A stretch of 64,000 bases of DNA from Pelagibacteraceae bacterium AG-345-F21 (GTDB lineage Bacteria > Pseudomonadota > Alphaproteobacteria > Pelagibacterales > Pelagibacteraceae): assembly GCA_003281795.1 (NCBI GenBank), contig QCAW01000005.1, positions 1 through 64,000 on the forward strand, written 5' to 3'. Under the pieces are notes generated by a model. The model saw nothing but the letters and a program-made list of their open reading frames with translations, did not search any database and was not told the DNA's origin. Shown here piece after piece: positions 11,324 through 22,676 of the stretch; position 1 is the first letter of the stretch, and the number at the start of each line of letters is the position of its first letter. Both the position numbers and the translations under genes were made by a program.

Positions 11324-12402
11324 CCACACTGCGCTCTATGCATTAATAAATGATCTAGTATAACACAACTTATCATTGCCTCTCCAATTGGAACTGCTCT
11401 AATTCCAACACATGGATCATGTCTTCCTTTAACAGAAATTTTTGTGTTTTTTCCTTTTTTATTTATAGTTTCTCGACTAGTAAGAATGGAAGATGTTGGT
11501 TTAACTGCGAAAGACGCTACAATATCTTGACCAGATGAAATTCCACCTAATATTCCACCCGCGTGATTAGTTTTAAAATTAATCTTACCTGAATTTTTTC
11601 TAATTTCATCAGAATTTTCTTCACCACTTAAAAAAGCAGCGTTCATACCAGATCCAATGTTTACGCCTTTAACTGCATTAATACTCATTAAAGCTGCTGC
11701 AATATCAGTATCTAATTTAGAGTAAATAGGCGCACCTAAACCTACCGGAATTCCGGAAGCCCTTAACTCAATCACTGCTCCACAAGATGAACCTGCTTTT
11801 CTTACAGCTAAAAGATATTTTTCCCATAACTTAACAGACTTTTTATCAGGACAGAAAAATGGATTTTTTCTAATTTCAGAATCCTTCCAATTATCTTTAT
11901 TACATGACATTAATCCTAATTGGGTTACTGCTCCTATAACGTTAAATTTTACACCTAAAATTTTTTTTAAAATCATTTTAGCAACAGATCCAGCCGCTAC
12001 TCTGCATGCCGTTTCTCTTGCTGACTGCCTTCCTCCACCTCTAAAATCTCTAATACCGTATTTCTTGAAGTAAGTGTAATCGGCATGACCAGGTCTAAAT
12101 TTGTTTTTAATAGACTCATAATCTCTAGATTTTTTATCTTCATTGTGAATCATAATCGAGATTGGTGTACCAGTTGTTTTACCCTCAAATACTCCTGATA
12201 AAATAATTGCTTTATCTGACTCTTTTCTTTGAGTTGTAAATTTAGACTGTCCTGGTCTACGTCTATTCATATCTTTCTGGATATCGCTTTCTGATATAGG
12301 TATATTTGGTGGACATCCGTCAATAACACAGCCAATTGCAGGCCCATGAGACTCTCCCCAAGTAGTAAATCTAAATATTTTTCCAAAAGTATTAAAAGAC
12401 AT
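11320..12402 (-). CDS. aroC: Chorismate synthase
   Basis: [47 protein letters not shown]. Confidence 0.97.
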   Translation of the reverse strand: MSFNTFGKIFRFTTWGESHGPAIGCVIDGCPPNIPISESDIQKDMNRRRPGQSKFTTQRKESDKAIILSGVFEGKTTGTPISIMIHNEDKKSRDYESIKNKFRPGHADYTYFKKYGIRDFRGGGRQSARETACRVAAGSVAKMILKKILGVKFNVIGAVTQLGLMSCNKDNWKDSEIRKNPFFCPDKKSVKLWEKYLLAVRKAGSSCGAVIELRASGIPVGLGAPIYSKLDTDIAAALMSINAVKGVNIGSGMNAAFLSGEENSDEIRKNSGKINFKTNHAGGILGGISSGQDIVASFAVKPTSSILTSRETINKKGKNTKISVKGRHDPCVGIRAVPIGEAMISCVILDHLLMHRAQCG

Positions 12403-12436
12403 AGCTATTTAATGTATAAATTATTTTATAGAATAT

Positions 12437-13069
12437 ATGAATCAAAAAAATGGCAAAAATACACTTGGAATAGATAGTTGCTTTGAGGAATTAGGCAATC
12501 CGATAGATTTATTCAAAAAATGGTTTTCTGAAGCAGAAAAAAGAGAAATAAACGATCCAAATGCTGTCGCAGTAGCAACTTCTGATAAAAACAATCAACC
12601 AAATGTCAGAATGGTGCTGTTAAAAGGAATAAGTCAAAAAGGTTTTGTTTTTTATACAAATTTTAAAAGCAAAAAAGGAAAAGAGCTTAAAGCGAACTCA
12701 AAGGCATCTTTGTGTTTTCATTGGAAAAGTCTAAGACGTCAAGTCAGAGTACTAGGTGATGTAGAAGAAGTAACTACTTCAGAAGCAGATGAATATTATA
12801 ATTCAAGACCATACAAAAACAAAATTGGAGCTTGGGCTTCTTCTCAATCTGATGATCTTGCTAACAGAGAAACTTTTTTAAATAAAATAAGAGAGTTTGA
12901 GCAAAAATACCCTGAAAAAAATTCTGTGCCAAGACCACCTCACTGGTCTGGGTGGAGAATTCTTCCAAAAGAAGTTGAATTTTGGTTAGACGGCGAAGGA
13001 AGAATACATGAAAGATTAGTGTATATTAATGAAAAAGGTAACTGGAAAAAAAAATTACTTTTTCCTTAG
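12437..13069 (+). CDS. pdxH: Pyridoxamine 5'-phosphate oxidase
   Basis: PNAVAVATSDKNNQPNVRMVLLKG...FYTNFKSKKGKEL...RRQVRVLG; RIHERLVY C-terminus. Confidence 0.95.
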   Translation: MNQKNGKNTLGIDSCFEELGNPIDLFKKWFSEAEKREINDPNAVAVATSDKNNQPNVRMVLLKGISQKGFVFYTNFKSKKGKELKANSKASLCFHWKSLRRQVRVLGDVEEVTTSEADEYYNSRPYKNKIGAWASSQSDDLANRETFLNKIREFEQKYPEKNSVPRPPHWSGWRILPKEVEFWLDGEGRIHERLVYINEKGNWKKKLLFP

Positions 13070-14079
13070 AAAGATCTATTTAAACTAAAGCTAGTTAAGT
13101 TTTGTAATATTTTTTTATCTTCACTATCTGGAAAAATCCCTAAAGAATTGTAAGAAACATTTACGAAATACTCAGCTCTTTTCATACTTGCTTCAATTGC
13201 TTTATACTTATAAATTAACGCCAATATTTCACTAAAGTCGTCTTCATTTCTTTTATCTTTTTTAAGTATTTCCGATAAAAAATTTCTTTCTTCCTCATTA
13301 CCTTTTTGGAAAACTATAATAAGAGGTAATGTAACCTTTCCTTCAAAAAAATCTTTACCTATTTCTTTTCCAAAAAATTTATCTTTACCGTAATAATCAA
13401 GCGCATCATCTGCTATTTGAAAAGCTAGACCTAAATTTTTTCCGTAAGACTCTAAAGCTTTTTTTTCCTTTTCGTTACTTCCTGCGATGCTTGCTCCCGT
13501 TTTAGTAGCAGCTGAAAAAAGTGATGCAGTTTTTAAATTTATGATTTCGATGTAAGTATCTTCTAACAAGTCTGCTTCTCCCCGGTGTTGCAATTGCAAT
13601 ACTTCACCTTGGGCAATTTTAGCAGAAGTTGATGACAATAATTTTAATATCTCTAAATCTCCATCTTCTACCATTATCTCAAAACACCTACTTAAAAGAT
13701 AATCTCCTACTAAAATAGATGATTGATTACCCCAAATAGAATTTGTAGTTTTAACACCTCTTCTCAATGAACTTTCATCAATAACATCGTCATGAAGTAG
13801 AGTAGCCGAATGTATTAGCTCTACACAAGCAGCAAAATTTATGTCTCTTTTTCCTAAATCATAACCTGCTAGTTTGGCTGAACCTAAAGTTAGCAATGCT
13901 CTTAATCTTTTACCGCCAGATTTTAGGTGGTGGTCGCTCATCTTTTGAATAAGCGTAACATCGCTTTTTAACTTTGTTTCTATTACTTCTTCGACTTTAT
14001 TGAGTTTTTTATCTAATAAATTTTTAAGCTCTAAATAAGCTGAACTGGCGTATTTTTTAAGAGGTATTACTGATCCCAT
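13066..14079 (-). CDS. Long-chain polyprenyl diphosphate synthase (octaprenyl/decaprenyl type)
   Basis: GGKRLRALL, LLHDDVIDESSLRRG, FQIADDALDY motifs. Confidence 0.9.
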   Translation of the reverse strand: MGSVIPLKKYASSAYLELKNLLDKKLNKVEEVIETKLKSDVTLIQKMSDHHLKSGGKRLRALLTLGSAKLAGYDLGKRDINFAACVELIHSATLLHDDVIDESSLRRGVKTTNSIWGNQSSILVGDYLLSRCFEIMVEDGDLEILKLLSSTSAKIAQGEVLQLQHRGEADLLEDTYIEIINLKTASLFSAATKTGASIAGSNEKEKKALESYGKNLGLAFQIADDALDYYGKDKFFGKEIGKDFFEGKVTLPLIIVFQKGNEEERNFLSEILKKDKRNEDDFSEILALIYKYKAIEASMKRAEYFVNVSYNSLGIFPDSEDKKILQNLTSFSLNRSF

Positions 14080-14228
14080 ATGTAATGATTATAATTGATT
14101 TACTAAATAATAAATTTTTAAATTATTCCGTTATGACGCACCCATAATTCAACTACAAGTAGCGCAAGAAAATAATTAAAATTTAAAGTATTACTGCTAT
14201 AAGGTTATTTGTAACAACCATTAAAAAA

Positions 14229-15041
14229 ATGTTTTCAATTTTTAAAAAAAAAACTGTAATTCCACATGTAAGACTAACCGGTATTATCGGTTCAGCAGGC
14301 AGATTTAAGCAAGGAATGGAATTAGCAAATCAAAGAGATATTCTAAAAAAGGCTTTTTCTTACAAAAAAATTTCTCACGTAGCTATTTCAATTAATTCGC
14401 CTGGCGGATCACCAGTACAATCTCATTTAATTTACAGCTACATTAGAGAATTAGCAAAGAAAAAAAAAGTAAAAGTTTTAGTATTTGCGGAAGATGTTGC
14501 AGCTTCTGGAGGCTACTTTATTGCTTGCGCTGGGGATGAGATCTTTGCGAATTCAAGTTCTATTATTGGATCAATAGGTGTTATATCTGCTTCATTTGGT
14601 TTTAAAGAACTAATACAAAAAATCGGAGTAGAAAGAAGAGTTTACACAGCTGGAAAAAATAAAAGCACATTAGATCCTTTTGTTGCTGAAAAAGAGGAAG
14701 ATGTTAAAAGACTAAAGAGCATACAATTAGAACTTCACGCTGATTTCATAAAAGTTGTAGAAAATAGCAGAGGTTCAAAATTAAAAGATGTTGAAAAAAA
14801 CAATATTTTTACTGGAGAGTTTTGGACTGGTAAGACAGCTTTGAAATTAGGATTGGTCGACGGAATAGGAAACGCAGACCAAGTTCTTAAAGAGAAGTTT
14901 GGAGACAAGGTTATAATTAAAAACTTTGAAAAACGCAAAGGATTTTTAGCAAAAAAACTTTCTTCTTCAATTTCAGATCCTTTGGATGGAATTATAAATA
15001 ATTTAGAAGAAAAATCGATGTGGCAAAAATTTGGTTTGTAA
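14229..15041 (+). CDS. Peptidase family S49 (SohB/SppA-like)
   Basis: SINSPGGSPVQS, DVAASGGYFIACAGDEIFANSSSIIGSIGVI catalytic region. Confidence 0.9.
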   Translation: MFSIFKKKTVIPHVRLTGIIGSAGRFKQGMELANQRDILKKAFSYKKISHVAISINSPGGSPVQSHLIYSYIRELAKKKKVKVLVFAEDVAASGGYFIACAGDEIFANSSSIIGSIGVISASFGFKELIQKIGVERRVYTAGKNKSTLDPFVAEKEEDVKRLKSIQLELHADFIKVVENSRGSKLKDVEKNNIFTGEFWTGKTALKLGLVDGIGNADQVLKEKFGDKVIIKNFEKRKGFLAKKLSSSISDPLDGIINNLEEKSMWQKFGL

Positions 15042-15914
15042 ATGCCAACTAAAAAAAAATTAAAATTTTTATCTTTTCAAGAAATCATTATGAATTTACA
15101 AAAATTTTGGGGAAAGTATGGTTGTATAATTTTACAACCTTATGATTTAGAAGTTGGAGCAGGAACTTTTCATCCAGCTACGACGCTAAGATCTTTAGGG
15201 CCTAAGCCATGGAAGGCAGCTTACGTGCAACCATCAAGAAGACCAACAGATGGAAGGTATGGAGAAAATCCAAACAGATTACAACATTATTATCAGTATC
15301 AAGTTATAATTAAACCCTCTCCAGATAATATTAAGCAAACATATTTAAAAAGTTTATCTGCAATAGGAATTGATGTTAAAAATCATGACATTCGTTTTGT
15401 TGAAGACGACTGGGAAAGCCCAACATTAGGCGCCGCAGGGTTAGGCTGGGAAGTCTGGTGTGATGGAATGGAGATAACACAATTTACTTATTTCCAACAA
15501 ATGACAGGATTAGAATGCAAACCAGTTCCAGTAGAGCTGACTTATGGATTAGAAAGATTATGCATGTTTGTTCAAGGTAAGAAAAATGTATTTGATCTAG
15601 ATTGGAACAATGAAGGAGTCAAATATAAAGATGTTTTTTTTCAAGCAGAAAAAGAATTCTCCGCATATAATTTTGAATTTGCCAATACAGAAAATTTATT
15701 AAAGAATTTTGAGACAATTGAAAATGAATGTAAATCTTTACTAGATAAAAAACTCTCTTTACCTGCTTATGATCAGTGCTTAAAAGCAAGTCATATATTT
15801 AATTTACTTGATGCTAGAGGTGTAATTGGTGTAGCAGAAAGAACTGGCTATATAAACAGAATAAGAGAACTTGCAAAAGGATGTGGAGCACTTTGGTTAA
15901 GTTCACAAATTTGA
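15042..15914 (+). CDS. glyQ: Glycyl-tRNA synthetase alpha subunit
   Basis: [39 protein letters not shown]...[24 protein letters not shown]. Confidence 0.97.
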   Translation: MPTKKKLKFLSFQEIIMNLQKFWGKYGCIILQPYDLEVGAGTFHPATTLRSLGPKPWKAAYVQPSRRPTDGRYGENPNRLQHYYQYQVIIKPSPDNIKQTYLKSLSAIGIDVKNHDIRFVEDDWESPTLGAAGLGWEVWCDGMEITQFTYFQQMTGLECKPVPVELTYGLERLCMFVQGKKNVFDLDWNNEGVKYKDVFFQAEKEFSAYNFEFANTENLLKNFETIENECKSLLDKKLSLPAYDQCLKASHIFNLLDARGVIGVAERTGYINRIRELAKGCGALWLSSQI

Positions 15915-15920
15915 TAAATT

Positions 15921-17975
15921 ATGTCTGAATTTTTGCTTGAACTTTACAGCGAAGAAATACCACCTCAGCTTCAAATAAATGCCAGAACTCAACTTAAACA
16001 ACAACTTGAAAAATCATTTAAGGAGGAGGGAATTGAATATAAAGATTGTTTGGAATATTCAAGTCCAACTAGATTAAGTATTTATTTAAAGGGAATACCT
16101 GAAAAGATTAAAATTAAATCAAAAGAAGTTAAGGGACCAAAAGTAGGGGTTACAGAAAATATTTTAAAAGGTTTTATTCAGTCTCACAATATTTCAGAAA
16201 AAAATTTATTTAAAAAAGAAACAGAAAAGGGAGAGTTTTACTTTATAAAAACAGAAGAGAAAAATATTTTAGTAGAAGATTTGTTGATTAGTATTTTACC
16301 AAAAGCCATATCTTCAATTAGTTGGAAAAAATCTATGAAATGGTCAACAAATAATCTAATTTGGGGAAGACCACTCAGAGCAATCTTTGCTATATTTAAT
16401 GAAAAAAAATTATCTTTTAACTACCATCATTTAGAGTCAACAAATAATATTATAATTGAAAAAGATTTAATTATAAAATCTCAGAAGATCAAGAATTTTA
16501 AAGAGTATTTTTCATTTCTTAAAAACAATAAAATCTTCGTGGATCAAAATGAAAGGCAAAAAATGATATTAAAAAAATTTAATTCATTTTCAAAATCAAA
16601 AAACTACAAAGAACATTACAACCAAAATCTTCTAGAAGAAGTTGTTAATATTATAGAAGATCCAAATGTATTATTGGTTAACTTTGATAAAGAGTATTTA
16701 AAAATTCCACAAGAAATAATTATTTCTACACTCGAAAAACATCAAAGATATTTTCCTATATTTGATAGTCGAGAAAGATTAACAAATTATTTTTTTGTTG
16801 TTTCTAACAAGAAAGATGAGAAAAAACTTATTACAGAAGGGAACAAAAGAGTCGTTGATGCTAGACTTTCTGATGCTAAATTCTTTTGGGAAAAAGATAG
16901 ATCACAAAATCTTATAAAACAAATAGTCAATCTTAAAACAATTACCTTCTATGATAAAATTGGAACCATTTATGACAAGACTCAAAGAATTAGAAATTTA
17001 GCAGGCTTATTATCTGACGAATTTAATATAAACAAAGAAAAAGTTCAGGTAGCTGCTTCCATTTCAAAATCAGATTTAAATTCAGATTTAGTAAGAGAGT
17101 ATCCAGAACTGCAAGGCGTAATGGGAAAATATTTTGCTTTATCTCAAGGCTTTGAAGAGGATGTTGCAAACTCTATAAGCGAACATTATCTTCCAATGGG
17201 TTTAACTTCACCGATACCCAAAAAACCTTTTAGTTACTCCATCGCTATTGTAGATAAGTTAGATAGTTTAGTAGGTTTTTTTCTCATAAATGAAAAACCA
17301 ACGAGTTCAAAAGATCCTTTCGCGCTAAGAAGATCAGCGATTGGATTACTAAGAATTATTATTGAAAACAAATTGTCAGTTAGATTAAGAGATCTTATAA
17401 ATTATGCAATCCGACTTTACGAAGAACAAGGAGTAAAATTTAAAAATGAAAATACTGAAACAGAAGTACTTAATTTTTTAAAAGAACGAATGAGAAATAT
17501 TTTAAAATTAAAAAATATTAAGATTGATATTATTGAAGCTTCAATTAGTTCTCATAGTGGTGATAATTTCTTAGATCTTTACAAAAAAAATCTTTTGATG
17601 AATAAATACATAAATAAAGATGTTGGAATAAACGCTATCAGTTCATACAAAAGAGCTTCGAGTATTACAGACAAAGCCGAAACAAAAATCTCTGGCCGGC
17701 CAGATGCTGTACTTTTTAGAACAGAAGAAGAAAAAATATTATTTGAAAAGATCAATGAAATACGAAAAGCTTTTACGGTAAAAGAAAGCAACAAAGATTA
17801 TGAAAATTTATTAATTAGGCTATCAGAAACAAAACAATTTACAGACAATTTTTTTGACAATGTGGTTGTAAATGATGAAAATCAAGATATTAAGAATAAT
17901 AGATTAGAGCTATTGAAAATGTTTTGTAACACATTTAATAATTTTATTAATTTTTCGAAATTAGAGGGCATTTGA
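15921..17975 (+). CDS. glyS: Glycyl-tRNA synthetase beta subunit
   Basis: LLELYSEEIPPQLQ N-terminus; RLSDAKFFWEKDR; adjacent to glyQ. Confidence 0.95.
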   Translation: MSEFLLELYSEEIPPQLQINARTQLKQQLEKSFKEEGIEYKDCLEYSSPTRLSIYLKGIPEKIKIKSKEVKGPKVGVTENILKGFIQSHNISEKNLFKKETEKGEFYFIKTEEKNILVEDLLISILPKAISSISWKKSMKWSTNNLIWGRPLRAIFAIFNEKKLSFNYHHLESTNNIIIEKDLIIKSQKIKNFKEYFSFLKNNKIFVDQNERQKMILKKFNSFSKSKNYKEHYNQNLLEEVVNIIEDPNVLLVNFDKEYLKIPQEIIISTLEKHQRYFPIFDSRERLTNYFFVVSNKKDEKKLITEGNKRVVDARLSDAKFFWEKDRSQNLIKQIVNLKTITFYDKIGTIYDKTQRIRNLAGLLSDEFNINKEKVQVAASISKSDLNSDLVREYPELQGVMGKYFALSQGFEEDVANSISEHYLPMGLTSPIPKKPFSYSIAIVDKLDSLVGFFLINEKPTSSKDPFALRRSAIGLLRIIIENKLSVRLRDLINYAIRLYEEQGVKFKNENTETEVLNFLKERMRNILKLKNIKIDIIEASISSHSGDNFLDLYKKNLLMNKYINKDVGINAISSYKRASSITDKAETKISGRPDAVLFRTEEEKILFEKINEIRKAFTVKESNKDYENLLIRLSETKQFTDNFFDNVVVNDENQDIKNNRLELLKMFCNTFNNFINFSKLEGI

Positions 17976-20641
17976 TGACAAAAATAATATTTAGTTTTGA
18001 CGACAAATCGGCAAAAAAATTAAAAAATAAAAGGTACATATTAGGCGGCAAGGGAGCAAATCTCGGTGAAATGGGTCGATTAGGCCTGCCTGTACCTCCA
18101 GGTTTTACAATTTCTACTAATGTTTGTGAAATTTTTTACAAAAATAAAAAAAAATTACCAAAAAAAATAATAAAAAATATCGCAGCAGAATTAAAAAAAA
18201 TTGAAAAGAAAACCAAAAAGAAATTTGGTGATTTAAAAAATCCATTACTCGTTTCCGTAAGATCTGGCGCAAGAGTTTCAATGCCAGGTATGATGGATAC
18301 AATTTTAAATCTTGGACTTAATGACAAAACAGTAGAAGCTTTGAGAAGAAAAACTTTAAACGGCAGATTTGCCAAGGATAGCTATAGGAGATTTATTCAA
18401 ATGTATAGTAACGTGGTTTTAGGTGTTGAAGGACATTTGTTTGAGGAATTAATTGATAATTATAAACTTACTAAAGGAGTTTTGTTAGATACAGATCTTG
18501 ATGAAAGTGATTGGGATGGTTTAATTAAAAACTTCAAACAACTAGTTAAAAAAGAAAAAAACATCAACTTTCCACAAGATGTTAAACAGCAGCTTTATGG
18601 AGCTATTAATGCAGTATTTTTGTCATGGGAAAGTCAAAGAGCTAAAACTTACAGAAAATTAAATCAGATCCCAGATCATTGGGGTACAGCTGTAAATGTT
18701 CAAGCTATGGTTTTTGGGAACATGGGAAAAAATTGTTCTACTGGAGTAGCTTTTACTCGAAACCCCTCAACAGGAGAAAAGTTATTCTTTGGAGAATTTT
18801 TAGTTAACGCCCAAGGCGAAGATGTGGTTGCTGGAACAAGAACACCTCAGCACATTACCAAAAAAGCTAAAATAGACTCGGGGTCAAAAGAACTTTCAAT
18901 GGAAGAAGTTATGCCAAAAGTTTACAAACAACTTGCAAAAGTTTTTATAAAACTAGAGAAACATTACAGAGACATGCAAGATATCGAGTTTACCGTTGAA
19001 AATAAAAAACTATGGATGCTACAGACAAGATCTGGAAAAAGAACAGCAAAAGCAGCAATAAAAATTGCTGTAGATATGGTTAAAGAAAAACTTATTTCAA
19101 AAAAAGAGGCGATACTTAGGATTGATCCAAATACTTTGGATACCTTATTGCATCCAACTTTAGATGAGAAAATTGAAAAAGAAGTTATCGCTTCTGGTTT
19201 GCCCGCATCTCCTGGAGCTGCGAGTGGAAAAGTTGTTTTTACGGCCGATGAAGCAGAAAGACTTAATGGGATGATGCAAGATACGATATTAGTAAGATTA
19301 GAAACCTCTCCAGAGGATATTCATGGAATGCATGCCGCTAAAGGAATCTTAACTGCTAGAGGTGGAATGACAAGTCATGCTGCAGTAGTTGCTAGAGGCA
19401 TGGGTAGACCTTGCGTATCTGGGTCTAGTGAAATTACAATTGATTATGAAACGAAACAATTTAAAGCAGGAAACGAAATTATAAAAGAAGGAGACACCAT
19501 AACTATTGACGGAGGTAGCGGAAAAGTCATGAAAGGTTTGGTTCCAACGGTTCAGCCTGAGATATCAGGATACTTTTCTACAATTATGAAATGGGCTGAT
19601 GGATTTAGAAAATTAAGAGTTAGAACTAATGCAGAAACAGAAGCTGATAGTAAAACTGCTAGAGAATTTGGTGCAGAGGGCATCGGTCTTTGTAGAACAG
19701 AACATATGTTTTTTGATGAAGAAAGAATTTTATCTGTAAGACAAATGATTTTATCTAAATCCATTGAGGATAGAAATCATGCCCTGTTAAAGCTTCTACC
19801 TTATCAAAAAAATGATTTTAAAAAAATATTTAAAGTTATGTCAGGTTTACCAGTGACAGTCAGATTGCTTGATCCACCTTTACATGAGTTTTTACCTAAA
19901 GCAGAAAAAGATATAGAAGAAGTTGCAAGATCTTTGAATTTATCCTCTAAAGAAATTAAGGATAGAATTGCAGAGCTTCATGAAGAAAATCCAATGTTAG
20001 GTCATAGAGGATGTAGGCTTGGTATTTCATTTCCAGAAATTTATGAGATGCAATGTAAAGCTATATTTGAGTCATTAATAGAGTTAAAGAAAGAAAAAAC
20101 AAAAGCAACATTTGTAGAAATTATGATACCATTAGTATCTACAGACATAGAGTTAAAAATCTTAAGAGCTTTAGTAAAAAGAATAGCCAAAAAAATAGAA
20201 TTAAAAAACAAAACCAAACTAGATTATATTGTAGGAACAATGATAGAATTACCAAGAGCGGCATTACAAGCTAAATCAATTTCAAAGTATGCAGATTTTT
20301 TTAGTTTTGGAACAAATGATTTAACACAAACTACTTTAGGTATTAGTCGAGATGATTCAGGTAAATTTTTAAATGATTATATCGAAAACAAAATTTTTGA
20401 AGTTGATCCATTTGTAAGTATCGATCAAAGCGGAGTAGGAGAGCTAGTAGAGATAGCTTCTACTAGGGGCAGAAAACAAAATAAAAAACTCAAACTAGGA
20501 ATTTGCGGAGAACATGGAGGAGATCCAAAGAGCATTGAGTTTTGTTCCAGAACAGGTTTAAATTATGTTTCCTGTTCTCCGTTCAGGGTTCCAGTTGCAA
20601 GATTAGCTGCTGCACAAGCAGAGTTAAGACGACAGTTCTAA
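17972..20641 (+). CDS. ppdK: Pyruvate, phosphate dikinase
   Basis: LGGKGANLGEMGRLGLPVPPGFTIST; GGMTSHAAVVARGMGRPCV active-site His; 889 aa. Confidence 0.96.
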   Translation: MMTKIIFSFDDKSAKKLKNKRYILGGKGANLGEMGRLGLPVPPGFTISTNVCEIFYKNKKKLPKKIIKNIAAELKKIEKKTKKKFGDLKNPLLVSVRSGARVSMPGMMDTILNLGLNDKTVEALRRKTLNGRFAKDSYRRFIQMYSNVVLGVEGHLFEELIDNYKLTKGVLLDTDLDESDWDGLIKNFKQLVKKEKNINFPQDVKQQLYGAINAVFLSWESQRAKTYRKLNQIPDHWGTAVNVQAMVFGNMGKNCSTGVAFTRNPSTGEKLFFGEFLVNAQGEDVVAGTRTPQHITKKAKIDSGSKELSMEEVMPKVYKQLAKVFIKLEKHYRDMQDIEFTVENKKLWMLQTRSGKRTAKAAIKIAVDMVKEKLISKKEAILRIDPNTLDTLLHPTLDEKIEKEVIASGLPASPGAASGKVVFTADEAERLNGMMQDTILVRLETSPEDIHGMHAAKGILTARGGMTSHAAVVARGMGRPCVSGSSEITIDYETKQFKAGNEIIKEGDTITIDGGSGKVMKGLVPTVQPEISGYFSTIMKWADGFRKLRVRTNAETEADSKTAREFGAEGIGLCRTEHMFFDEERILSVRQMILSKSIEDRNHALLKLLPYQKNDFKKIFKVMSGLPVTVRLLDPPLHEFLPKAEKDIEEVARSLNLSSKEIKDRIAELHEENPMLGHRGCRLGISFPEIYEMQCKAIFESLIELKKEKTKATFVEIMIPLVSTDIELKILRALVKRIAKKIELKNKTKLDYIVGTMIELPRAALQAKSISKYADFFSFGTNDLTQTTLGISRDDSGKFLNDYIENKIFEVDPFVSIDQSGVGELVEIASTRGRKQNKKLKLGICGEHGGDPKSIEFCSRTGLNYVSCSPFRVPVARLAAAQAELRRQF

Positions 20642-21472
20642 ACTAACATCAAAAGATTTTGCGCTATGTGTTAACGCTCCTACTGAAATTCTATTAACCC
20701 CTGTATTAGAAATTTTCTTAATATTTTTTAAAGTCGCATTACCAGAATATTCTGTCTCATATTTATTTTTGCAGATTTTTAAACATTTTTTAAGTTGTTT
20801 TGGACTCATATTGTCGAATAAAATTCTTTTAAATTTGATACCTAAAATTTGATTTAGTTGTTTTGTATTTGCTATTTCAACTGTAATAATTTTTTTAGTT
20901 TTGATAGCTTTTTTTATTAATTTCTTTAAATTATTTTCAGCGCTTATATGATTATCTTTAATTAATATTTCATCACTTAAATTGTATCGATGATTGCACC
21001 CCCCACCTTTCTTGACTGCATATTTTTCTAACAATCTTAGATTTGGGGTAGTTTTTCGAGTACAACATATTTTAGTTTTTTTATTTATTTTGCTAACATA
21101 TTGATTGGTTAAAGTAGCTATACCTGAAGCATGATTTAAAAAATTTAAAGCAGTCCTTTCCGCAACTAAAATTGTTTTTGCTTTAGCTTTTATTTCTGCA
21201 ATAACTTTATTTTTTTTAATCTTTTTTCCATCTTTAACTTTTGCTTTAAAAGTTGCTTCTTTGTCGATTAATTTGAAAGCTGCTTTACAAAAGTCTAATC
21301 CGGCGATCACTCCATTTTGTTTTGAAATAATTTTTGCTTTTGATTTCTTATTTTTTAAACTAATCAAATTAGTTGTGATATCGCCAACAGGCTTTAAGTC
21401 TTCATCTAGAGCTTTTTTAACAACAGAGTTAATATATTTTTGATTTAATTTTTGCACTGATCTAACGACCAA
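20624..21472 (-). CDS. nadC: Nicotinate-nucleotide pyrophosphorylase (carboxylating)
   Basis: LDEDLKPVGDITT, ERTALNFLNHASGIAT, TRKTTPNLRLLEKYAVKKGGGCNHRYNLSDEILIKDNH. Confidence 0.93.
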   Translation of the reverse strand: MVVRSVQKLNQKYINSVVKKALDEDLKPVGDITTNLISLKNKKSKAKIISKQNGVIAGLDFCKAAFKLIDKEATFKAKVKDGKKIKKNKVIAEIKAKAKTILVAERTALNFLNHASGIATLTNQYVSKINKKTKICCTRKTTPNLRLLEKYAVKKGGGCNHRYNLSDEILIKDNHISAENNLKKLIKKAIKTKKIITVEIANTKQLNQILGIKFKRILFDNMSPKQLKKCLKICKNKYETEYSGNATLKNIKKISNTGVNRISVGALTHSAKSFDVSLELSS

Positions 21473-22451
21473 TTTCGGTCATTCTAATTACAGATTTTCG
21501 AGCAGCTTCGATAGTTTTATCGTCTAATAGTATTTCATTTGTCTCATTCTCTAAACAGTCTAAAATTTTCTCTAAGTCTATTTTCTTCATATACGGACAT
21601 AAGTTACAAGGTTTGATAAATGATACATTTGGATTATCTGCTTGAACGTTATCACTCATTGAACATTCAGTAACAAGCATAACCTTTTTAGGTTGATTAT
21701 CTTTTACGTACTTTACCATGCCAGAAGTAGATCCTGCAAAATCCGAAGCTTTAATTACATCTGGCGGACATTCAGGATGTGCAATAATTTTAATACCTGG
21801 GTTTTGAGATTTAATGTCTTCTATTTCTTTTCCTGTAAATTGTTCGTGAACTATACAAGTTCCTTTCCATGAAATAATTTTAACTTTAGTATTTTTTGAA
21901 ACATAATCTGCTAGATATTGGTCGGGAAGAAAAATAACCTTATCAACATTAAGTGACTCAACAACTTTTACAGCATTAGCAGAGGTGCAACAAACGTCTG
22001 TTTCAGCTTTAACATCAGCTGATGTATTCACATATGACACAACTGGAACACCAGGGTATTTCTCTTTTAACAATCTAACGTCTTTTCCAGTGATTGAACT
22101 TGCTAAAGAACAGCCAGCTTGCATATCTGGTAAATAAACTTTTTTTGTAGGACTCATTAATTTTGCAGTTTCTGCCATAAAGTGAACTCCACATAAAATA
22201 ATTTTATCCGCTGAAGTTTTAGAAGCCTCTACTGCTAGAGCGAGCGAGTCAGCAGCAATATCTGCTACCCCATGATAAATTTCAGGTGTTTGATAATTAT
22301 GTGCTAAGATTATTGCATTTTTTTGTTTTTTTAATTTATTAATTTTTTCAATTAAAGGCGCATGAATTTTCCATTCTGCATCAGGGATAAATTTAGAGAT
22401 CTTTTTATAGATCTTTTCAGAGTTTAGTAAACTTTGTTGTTGTACAGACAT
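21462..22451 (-). CDS. nadA: Quinolinate synthase
   Basis: AIILAHNYQTPEIYHGVADIAADSLALA; Cys ligands in CGVHFMAETAK, CPP, CNLCPYMK. Confidence 0.95.
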   Translation of the reverse strand: MSVQQQSLLNSEKIYKKISKFIPDAEWKIHAPLIEKINKLKKQKNAIILAHNYQTPEIYHGVADIAADSLALAVEASKTSADKIILCGVHFMAETAKLMSPTKKVYLPDMQAGCSLASSITGKDVRLLKEKYPGVPVVSYVNTSADVKAETDVCCTSANAVKVVESLNVDKVIFLPDQYLADYVSKNTKVKIISWKGTCIVHEQFTGKEIEDIKSQNPGIKIIAHPECPPDVIKASDFAGSTSGMVKYVKDNQPKKVMLVTECSMSDNVQADNPNVSFIKPCNLCPYMKKIDLEKILDCLENETNEILLDDKTIEAARKSVIRMTEIGR

Positions 22452-22512
22452 ACTTATTCTAATCTATCAACTTGAACTAAAATTGTCATTCATTTATTGT
22501 CGCATTATATAT

Positions 22513-22593
22513 GCGGTCGTGCTGAAATTGGTAGACAGGCACGCTTGAGGGGCGTGTGGGTTTCCCGTGAGAGTTCGAGTCTCTCCGACCGCA
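22513..22593 (+). tRNA. tRNA-Leu (anticodon GAG)
   Basis: Acceptor GCGGTCG/CGACCGC, long variable arm, anticodon stem CACGC-TTGAGGG-GCGTG, T loop GTTCGAGTC, encoded CCA 22594-22596. Confidence 0.95.
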
Positions 22594-22676
22594 CCAAAAT
22601 ATAAAGAATTCATTATTGTGAATGGTTGCGTCAGAATTATTGTATTTTAATGCATTTTTTTTTTATATAAATTATT

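Noticed and set aside
14080-14228. 149-nt gap before the S49 peptidase as an ncRNA or riboswitch
   Set aside because: No convincing long stem, terminator or known motif; AT-rich spacer is sufficient.
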